A stretch of 64,000 nucleotides of DNA. Source: Paenibacillus ottowii. Lineage in GTDB: Bacteria > Bacillota > Bacilli > Paenibacillales > Paenibacillaceae. Under the pieces are notes generated by a model, which was not told where the DNA came from, searched no databases, and worked only from the letters and a program-made list of their open reading frames with translations. How positions within the stretch are numbered: position 1 is the first letter of the stretch; every line of letters begins with the position of its first letter. The translations under genes were made by a program, and so were the position numbers. The stretch is taken from assembly GCF_006874425.1 (NCBI RefSeq), contig NZ_VIJZ01000001.1, positions 729,248 to 793,247 on the forward strand. The letters run 5' to 3'. Shown here one piece after another: positions 59,326 to 64,000 of the stretch.

Positions 59326-59347
59326 TTGTTCCAAAAGATGGTACAAT
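59326..59347 (+). promoter_or_regulatory. Promoter-like motif shared by both aloR genes (copy 1)
   Basis: TTGTTC, ten bases, TACAAT, with CAAAAGATGG between. The second receptor gene has nearly the same block at 61132-61152 (TTGTTC, TAAAGACGA, TACAAT). The spacing is too short for a plain sigma-A promoter with TTGTTC as -35, so the motif may combine a -10 box with an operator for the receptors. Confidence 0.4.
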
Positions 59348-59439
59348 GAACTGCGGAAAGGCTATACAATCATTGGATTGCAATAGTCCTTTTTTAATGA
59401 GTTGATATCCTAATAAGTTCCTGATAAGGGGTGGTTACT

Positions 59440-60816
59440 TTGTACAACACAACAACCACGATACTCACAGAGATAACAAAACATATGAAAGATCATGATT
59501 TAATCCTAAGCGATCTAGCTAGAGAAGCTGAAATGAATCCGGGCACCATGAGCAGTATTATTAATGGAAATCGCACACTTTCAGTCGATCAGCTAGATCG
59601 AATTACACAAGCAATGGGCTATCCCGTTGGTTATTACTATGAACGCTATGTGTCTGAGTATTTAACAGAGGCGAATCCGAATTGGCGTCGAATGAGTCCT
59701 TTCATACATAACTGTGCAAGACTCAATAAATTGGACTGTATTCATGAAGTTGTTAATTTATTGATGGATAAACTAGGTTATTCAGAATCTTTATTTGAGC
59801 TTGCCGAAGAACTTTTTAGAGAAGGGCTTTACGAAGCGGCAACTATTCTATATGAGAATGTGGCTTTAAGTGAGAAAAAGCAATATTCAGAACGTCTGGC
59901 TATGTGTCAGTACCGTTTGTTCCATACAAGGCAAGGAGATAATCAAGAGAAAAACTATGAAGCAGCGGTTCAATTTGAAATATACGTTGATCGGCTAGAT
60001 GAGATAGAACAGTTAGATGCATTAAAAGATCTGGCGAATACATACCGTTCGTTACGAAAATGGGACAAAGTAGAATTATTCGCTAAAGTTCTGGGAGAGA
60101 AAGCTAAAATTCAATATAACATGGAGCAACAACGGCAGCCGTCCAAGAGAGAAAGTACTAAGAAACCAAGCTTTCCTCTGTTTGCTTATTGGGCTTTTTC
60201 TCATTTGCTTCGTGCTGAAGTTTGTGAAGCTCGTAAAGATTATGAGAAAGCACTTCAACATACGTACAAATATGGTGACTTAAGTTGGGTGAAAGAAACT
60301 GATGATGTCACTTCAGAATGGAAAATGAGGTATAAAGAATGGTCTAAAGCTAATACTTATGTAAATAAACTTCATGCTGGTGAAATTGCTGTTTTGGCTG
60401 ATTATGTAACATTTTTTTCTTCAAGGAATGAAGAGTTACTTTCCGGATTAGATAACATACTTGAAGCTGCTAATCGATATCATCTAAATGTTGATCATAT
60501 TCTAAATCAATTTCAAACAGAAATTTTAGCTTTGCTGGATAAACCTGAGTGTGTAGGTACGTACAATCAACAATTAGTTATAGAACGTTATATTCATTTT
60601 GCACATGAATTAGCGGTTTACTACTTTAACAAAAATAATTTTGCAGATGGATTTACTTTTTTGTTAAATTGTTTGGAAAAATCTACATTAATCAAAAATA
60701 AGTCGTATATAATTAAGTGTGTAAAGATGTATGAGTCCTATCAGGAGTGTGCAGCATCTGAGACGAAGATAGCATACAGAAATTTAATTAATGAGGTGGA
60801 TAATAATGAAAAGTAA
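59440..60816 (+). CDS. aloR: AloR-like RRNPP peptide receptor / HTH-TPR regulator
   Basis: A TTG at 59440 with AAGGGG eight bases upstream is the likely start. The 458-residue protein has an N-terminal HTH (LSDLAREAEMNPGTMSSIIN, GNRTLSVDQLDRITQAMGYP) and then TPR-like helices to the end (YRSLRKWDKVELFAKVLGEK, FPLFAYWAFSHLLRAEVCEA). This is the layout of RRNPP receptors (PlcR, AimR); Paenibacillus polymyxa carries many AimR-like paralogues called Alo. A propeptide gene overlaps its 3' end, so the two form a peptide signalling pair. Confidence 0.85.
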   Translation: MYNTTTTILTEITKHMKDHDLILSDLAREAEMNPGTMSSIINGNRTLSVDQLDRITQAMGYPVGYYYERYVSEYLTEANPNWRRMSPFIHNCARLNKLDCIHEVVNLLMDKLGYSESLFELAEELFREGLYEAATILYENVALSEKKQYSERLAMCQYRLFHTRQGDNQEKNYEAAVQFEIYVDRLDEIEQLDALKDLANTYRSLRKWDKVELFAKVLGEKAKIQYNMEQQRQPSKRESTKKPSFPLFAYWAFSHLLRAEVCEARKDYEKALQHTYKYGDLSWVKETDDVTSEWKMRYKEWSKANTYVNKLHAGEIAVLADYVTFFSSRNEELLSGLDNILEAANRYHLNVDHILNQFQTEILALLDKPECVGTYNQQLVIERYIHFAHELAVYYFNKNNFADGFTFLLNCLEKSTLIKNKSYIIKCVKMYESYQECAASETKIAYRNLINEVDNNEK

Positions 60817-60928
60817 AGTAATTCTATCTTTTTTAGTTACTAGTATTATACTAGTAGTAGTTCCCCCTCTTCAGTATCAAGACAAAGGGTCTATTTATGA
60901 GCCTACTGGACAACACGGAGATATGTGA
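60806..60928 (+). CDS. aloP: AloP/Phr-like signal propeptide
   Basis: The 40-codon ORF starts inside the receptor gene (11-base overlap, other frame), six bases after GAGGTGG. It codes for a basic start, a secretion signal (ILSFLVTSIILVVVPPLQ) and a polar C-terminal part (YQDKGSIYEPTGQHGDM). Export and cleavage would yield a short peptide from the C-terminal end, which after re-import binds the receptor at 59440. The exact mature peptide cannot be told. Confidence 0.75.
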   Translation: MKSKVILSFLVTSIILVVVPPLQYQDKGSIYEPTGQHGDM

Positions 60929-60989
60929 GAATAAAAAGGTCTCCAGTATAGGGCATAGTAGAACCTAGAAAATCATCATTATTAAGTGG

Positions 60990-61018
60990 TTAGATGGAAT
61001 GATCCGTCTAGCTTTTTT
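60990..61018 (+). terminator. Terminator of the first receptor-peptide pair
   Basis: TAGATGG (60991-60997) pairs with CCGTCTA (61004-61010) before a run of T. The remaining 61019-61250 holds only the promoter-like motif at 61132-61152. Confidence 0.8.
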
Positions 61019-61131
61019 TATTGTGTGTTTTGCTATATAAGCAATATGAGGAAATCTTCTTTTGAGAAATATATGTAAAAAGTGCAAAAATGTTATGTGT
61101 GTTGTTGTAAACAACTGAAGGTTGTATGGAT

Positions 61132-61152
61132 TTGTTCTAAAGACGATACAAT
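61132..61152 (+). promoter_or_regulatory. Promoter-like motif shared by both aloR genes (copy 2)
   Basis: TTGTTC and TACAAT nine bases apart, about 100 bases upstream of the second receptor gene; almost the same block precedes the first one. Confidence 0.4.
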
Positions 61153-61250
61153 TATGGTTGATAAAGTAATCTTTACTAACCATTTCACTATTACATCGTT
61201 TAACTATATATCATATTCCGAGTATGTTGAATGGAAAGGGTGGTATATCT

Positions 61251-62624
61251 ATGGAGATCACACCTACGATTAGAGCAGAAGTTCAAACCTATCTGATACG
61301 GAAAAGTTTAACCATGACCGAGTTTGGTCACATGATTGATTTGAATGTAGGTACAGTTAGTGGCATCGTGACGGGCAACCGATCTATTTCTGTTCACCAG
61401 CTAGATCGCATCACTATGGGAATGAATTTACCACCAGATTATTTTTATGAGCGTTATATTGTTGAGTGTATTGAAGAAGAACCGCTCAACTGGCGAAGAA
61501 TCAGCCCTTTTTTGTACCGATGTGTGGAGCTAGGACGACTTGACTGCTTGCGAAGAGTTGTAGGTATGTTGCTAGATAATCCTGTGTATCTTCCTTCACT
61601 TTTTGAAGTAGCCGAAGATTCTTTTAAAAAAGACTATACTGAAGCAGCGGCATTCCTTTATGAAAGTGTGGCAGAAGGGGAAAGGTATCAGTATTCAGAA
61701 CGATTGGCGATATGCCAATATCGATTGTTTACGATTCGTATAGGAGACGATCAAGAGAAAAACTATGATGCAGCCGTTCAATTTGAACCTTACGTTGAAC
61801 GGTTAGATGAGATAGATCAGTTAGAGGCATTAAAAGACTTGGCGAATACATACCGTTCGTTACGAAAATGGGATAAAGTAGAACAATTCGCTAAAGCTAT
61901 GGGAGATAAAGCGAAAATTCAATACAAACTGGAACAACAGTGGAATCAGCTGAATAGAGAGAATTCGAAGAAACCAAGCTTCCCTCTGTTTGCTTATTGG
62001 GCATTTTCTCATTTGCTTCGGGCAGAAGCTTGTGAAGGAAGGAAAGACTACGAGAAGGCACTTCAGCACACTTATGCTTATTCCGATTTGAGCTGGGTAA
62101 ATGCTACAGATGAAACTGCTCTGAAATGGAAAAAAAAGTACGAAGACTGGGCAGTAGTAAATACGTACTTAAATAAGCTTCTTTCTGGCGATAAGAGCGT
62201 TCTATCTGATTATGTAGCTTATATTTCTTCAAGAAAAGATGAAATTCTTCCCGCTCTTGATATTATGATTGAGGCAGCTAACCGATACCATTTTGATGTA
62301 GATGATATTTTAAATCAATTCGAAGAAGAAATCATATCCTTTCTGGAGCAGAAAAAGGTTGAGGGATTGTATACTCAACGATTCACAACAGAGCGATACA
62401 CTCATTTCTCAAGGGAATTGGCGATCTATCTTTTACGTAAGGGGAGGTTTTCAGAAGGTTTCACATTTTTGTTCAGTTGTTTGGAAAAGTCTGCTGAAGC
62501 TAATAATAGAATACAAGCAATCAGATGTATGAGGCTGTTTACACATTTTAAAGAACATGCATCTGCTCACACAAAGGCAGTCTATGGCGAACTGATTAAA
62601 GCGGTTAACGAAGATGAAGAGTAA
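61251..62624 (+). CDS. aloR: Second AloR-like RRNPP peptide receptor
   Basis: The ATG at 61251 follows GGAAAGGGTGG. The 457-residue protein is a tandem paralogue of the upstream receptor: HTH (MTEFGHMIDLNVGTVSGIVT, GNRSISVHQLDRITMGMNLP) and TPR-like body. The central part is almost identical (DLANTYRSLRKWDKVE and KKPSFPLFAYWAFSHLLRAE) while the HTH and C-terminal third differ. This fits different DNA targets and different peptides on a shared scaffold. A propeptide gene overlapping its end appears broken. Confidence 0.85.
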   Translation: MEITPTIRAEVQTYLIRKSLTMTEFGHMIDLNVGTVSGIVTGNRSISVHQLDRITMGMNLPPDYFYERYIVECIEEEPLNWRRISPFLYRCVELGRLDCLRRVVGMLLDNPVYLPSLFEVAEDSFKKDYTEAAAFLYESVAEGERYQYSERLAICQYRLFTIRIGDDQEKNYDAAVQFEPYVERLDEIDQLEALKDLANTYRSLRKWDKVEQFAKAMGDKAKIQYKLEQQWNQLNRENSKKPSFPLFAYWAFSHLLRAEACEGRKDYEKALQHTYAYSDLSWVNATDETALKWKKKYEDWAVVNTYLNKLLSGDKSVLSDYVAYISSRKDEILPALDIMIEAANRYHFDVDDILNQFEEEIISFLEQKKVEGLYTQRFTTERYTHFSRELAIYLLRKGRFSEGFTFLFSCLEKSAEANNRIQAIRCMRLFTHFKEHASAHTKAVYGELIKAVNEDEE

Positions 62625-62686
62625 GTTGATCGCATCATTCCAGTCTTTTTATGTTAGTAGTAGTGAAAGCTCCTTCTGAACATTAA
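62614..62686 (+). pseudogene. Decayed AloP-like propeptide gene
   Basis: An ATG overlaps the receptor end by 11 bases, exactly as in the first pair, and codes MKSKLIASF, matching MKSKVILSF of the intact peptide. It then loses the frame and stops after 21 codons at 62679. In the +1 frame the sequence continues as SLFMLVVVKAPSEH and stops at 62686, where LVVV matches the intact signal sequence. A one-base change therefore seems to have broken it. A sequencing error would have the same look. Confidence 0.6.
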
Positions 62687-62762
62687 GAGAATACTCCAAT
62701 AACGGATCAACAGAATCTGCAAATCAAGTTCAAAATCACCAGCCATTAGAAGGAGTAAGAGT

Positions 62763-63166
62763 ATGAAGACAGATAAAATAAATGATACCTACTATGCTGG
62801 ATTTGAAGGAGAACCAGAAATAAGAGTGATTTATACAAATTCAGATGAAAGCTATGTATTGAAGATATGGAATGGATACTTTGAAATATTATTGGACTGC
62901 TTGATTTAAATAGAGTCTGTACAAAGTAATATACTAAGTGAGTATGATGCTCACGAAGGCTGGTATGAGGAAAGTCCGTGGGAAGTGAAAAATATTAGAG
63001 AGACTTTACATTTGTTTGATTCATATAATATTAAAATTTGACCGAGGAAGAAGCGAAAAGTTTAACTAATATATTACCTGTACTTCCTGGCCCTAAGGAC
63101 AATATAATTATATTGTTACAGAAAGCCATCAATATAAACGGTAATGTGTTCATTGAGTATGATTAA
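62763..63166 (+). pseudogene. Broken gene of unknown function
   Basis: A ribosome site (AGAAGGAGTAAG) and ATG open 48 codons (GFEGEPEIRVIYTNSDESYV, then LKIWNGYFEILLDCLI) that end in an in-frame TAA at 62907-62909. The same frame continues as a protein-like sequence (LSEYDAHEGWYEESPWEVKN) to a TGA near 63040; another frame then goes on (LTEEEAKSLTNILPVLPGPK, to FIEYD at 63166). One stop and one frameshift have broken a gene of about 130 codons. Confidence 0.6.
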
Positions 63167-63382
63167 TATTTTATAAGCTTGCGCCTTTGACATAAAATGA
63201 GGACAGGCTTTTTTAAAATAGTTAGTCAATCAAATAGAGGGTACGAGTTTCTGAATACAGCAAACAACAATATCATCGATGATAAAATGGCTGTGCCTCG
63301 ATAGGATAATATAACTTGAGTAGGAGTAAGCTTAAAGCGGCGCTATCTGTGACGCCGGATTTGCTTTGAAACGTCAATAAAG
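63167..63382. other. Non-coding stretch
   Basis: No ORF with a ribosome site was found. A short AGGCTTTTTT run near 63205 could end transcripts from the broken gene, but the stem is weak. Confidence 0.4.
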
Positions 63383-63415
63383 AAAAGGAGCTATTGCGAT
63401 TGAGCGGCTCCTTTT
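63383..63415 (+). terminator. Terminator
   Basis: AAAAGGAGC (63383-63391) pairs with GCTCCTTTT (63407-63415). Confidence 0.8.
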
Positions 63416-63497
63416 GCTTTAGGATTATTCTGGGAAGTCTACTTACTTATTTCCTTTTATACATAAAAAATGATTGTATAGACCAGTATATACACTT

Positions 63498-63623
63498 GTG
63501 AAGGTCACTGAACTGAAGGAGAAACGAAATGAATCAGGATTAGTAACTGTTTTACTAACAACTTTTAATGAGAAAGAGGAGGTAGTGTTTGAAGGGGATT
63601 TGACAGTTTTAATAAGAAAATAA
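63498..63623 (+). pseudogene. Fragment resembling the C-terminus of a MaoC-like hotdog protein
   Basis: 41 codons read KVTELKEKRNESGLVTVLLT, TFNEKEEVVFEGDLTVLIRK, like the last strands of MaoC-type dehydratases. There is no ribosome site and the upstream frame stops at 63473, so only the end of a gene appears to be left. The family link is a pattern match by eye. Confidence 0.35.
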
Positions 63624-63825
63624 GACAGACAGTCAATCGGGGGTTTTTGTGTTTGAATAGTTAATGAGCACAACAAACATTTATTAAAACAAGCAATGCT
63701 GGTTCAGTATTGCTAAACCTGCTATTGTTCTCTATGAAGTGTCTAAAAGTTAGCACTCCGAAGGATTTAATACCCAATCGAAATCAATGCTATAAATTAC
63801 TACAAAAACGTTAGATCAAAACACC
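63624..63825. other. Non-coding stretch
   Basis: AT-rich sequence without a supported ORF or repeat. Confidence 0.4.
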
Positions 63826-63868
63826 AAAGGAGCAGTCATGCCAGTCGGCAGCGGCGCTGCTCCTTTTT
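63826..63868 (+). terminator. Terminator
   Basis: AAAGGAGCAG (63826-63835) pairs with CTGCTCCTTT (63857-63866), followed by T residues. Confidence 0.85.
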
Positions 63869-63975
63869 ATTAAGCTCCCTCGAAATGATTAATTTTTCTC
63901 ACTCAAACTCTTGAATTCGCAGGATTTCACCTTTAGTTTAGCGCGAGATAAGAAGGGAACAGAGGAGCCGATAGC

Positions 63976-64000
63976 TTGGAACAACTGAAAGGGCGTGCAG
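63976..64000 (+). CDS. Possible start of a gene cut by the window edge
   Basis: A TTG after AGAGGAGCCG opens a frame reading MEQLKGRA up to the last base. It may be the start of an enzyme gene, but eight codons are too few to name it. Confidence 0.3.

Noticed and set aside
63443..63676. 77-codon minus-strand ORF
   Set aside because: Composition (Ser, Thr, Phe-rich) suggests a shadow of the degraded rightward fragment at 63498.

Overview
The window looks like a chromosome segment of a Paenibacillus of the P. polymyxa type. The signs are low-to-mid GC DNA, Gram-positive ribosome binding sites, sporulation genes (PrkA, YhbH, SpoVR, CotS-type coat kinases, an SLH plus GH18 wall enzyme) and AloR/AloP-like peptide signalling pairs. 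No tRNA, rRNA, CRISPR array or insertion sequence was seen.

Region 1 (1 to about 24.74 kb) is the right part of a contractile-tailed (PBSX/myovirus-like) prophage. From left to right it holds tail chaperone, tape measure, baseplate, fibre and lysis genes (1-12.8 kb). Next come a small leftward operon with two single-membrane-pass micro-proteins (12.8-13.5 kb), a small HTH switch, another basic membrane micro-protein, a lipoprotein, and an agr-like peptide module (15.1-16.8 kb: sensor-like membrane protein without kinase, AgrB, AgrD with serine in place of the ring cysteine, stand-alone LytTR protein). A CI/Cro switch with five copies of a palindromic operator follows (17.4-18.3 kb). The early operon then carries an antirepressor, a replication initiator with an internal iteron array, a DnaC-like loader and an ArpU-like regulator (18.3-24.7 kb).

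The prophage stops inside prkA. Host sequence resumes at about 24.75 kb in the middle of the PrkA reading frame and continues to the normal C-terminus. PrkA works with YhbH and SpoVR during sporulation, and both are intact at 33.0-35.6 kb. The prophage may therefore be an intervening element whose excision rebuilds a sporulation gene. Its left end and integrase lie outside the window.

Region 2 (25.8-58.7 kb) is host sequence: a haem-globin chemotaxis transducer, two CotS-family spore coat kinases, a two-component system with a lipoprotein, spoVR and yhbH, a second two-component system next to a LanFEG/Bcr-type peptide-resistance ABC transporter, azlCD with an XRE-cupin regulator, a thioesterase, a GH43-ricin enzyme with a cre site, an Sfp-type phosphopantetheinyl transferase, an amidohydrolase, a spore-type GH18 enzyme, DegV, a truncated kanamycin nucleotidyltransferase, an IF-3 paralogue, a Fur-controlled ferric-siderophore uptake pair, and a possibly leaderless ArsR regulator followed by an MFS exporter.

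Region 3 (58.8-64 kb) has a GNAT acetyltransferase and two tandem AloR-like receptors. The first overlaps an intact propeptide gene and the second a decayed one. The rest is broken gene remnants and terminators. Start codons were often moved from the longest ORF to the one with a ribosome binding site.
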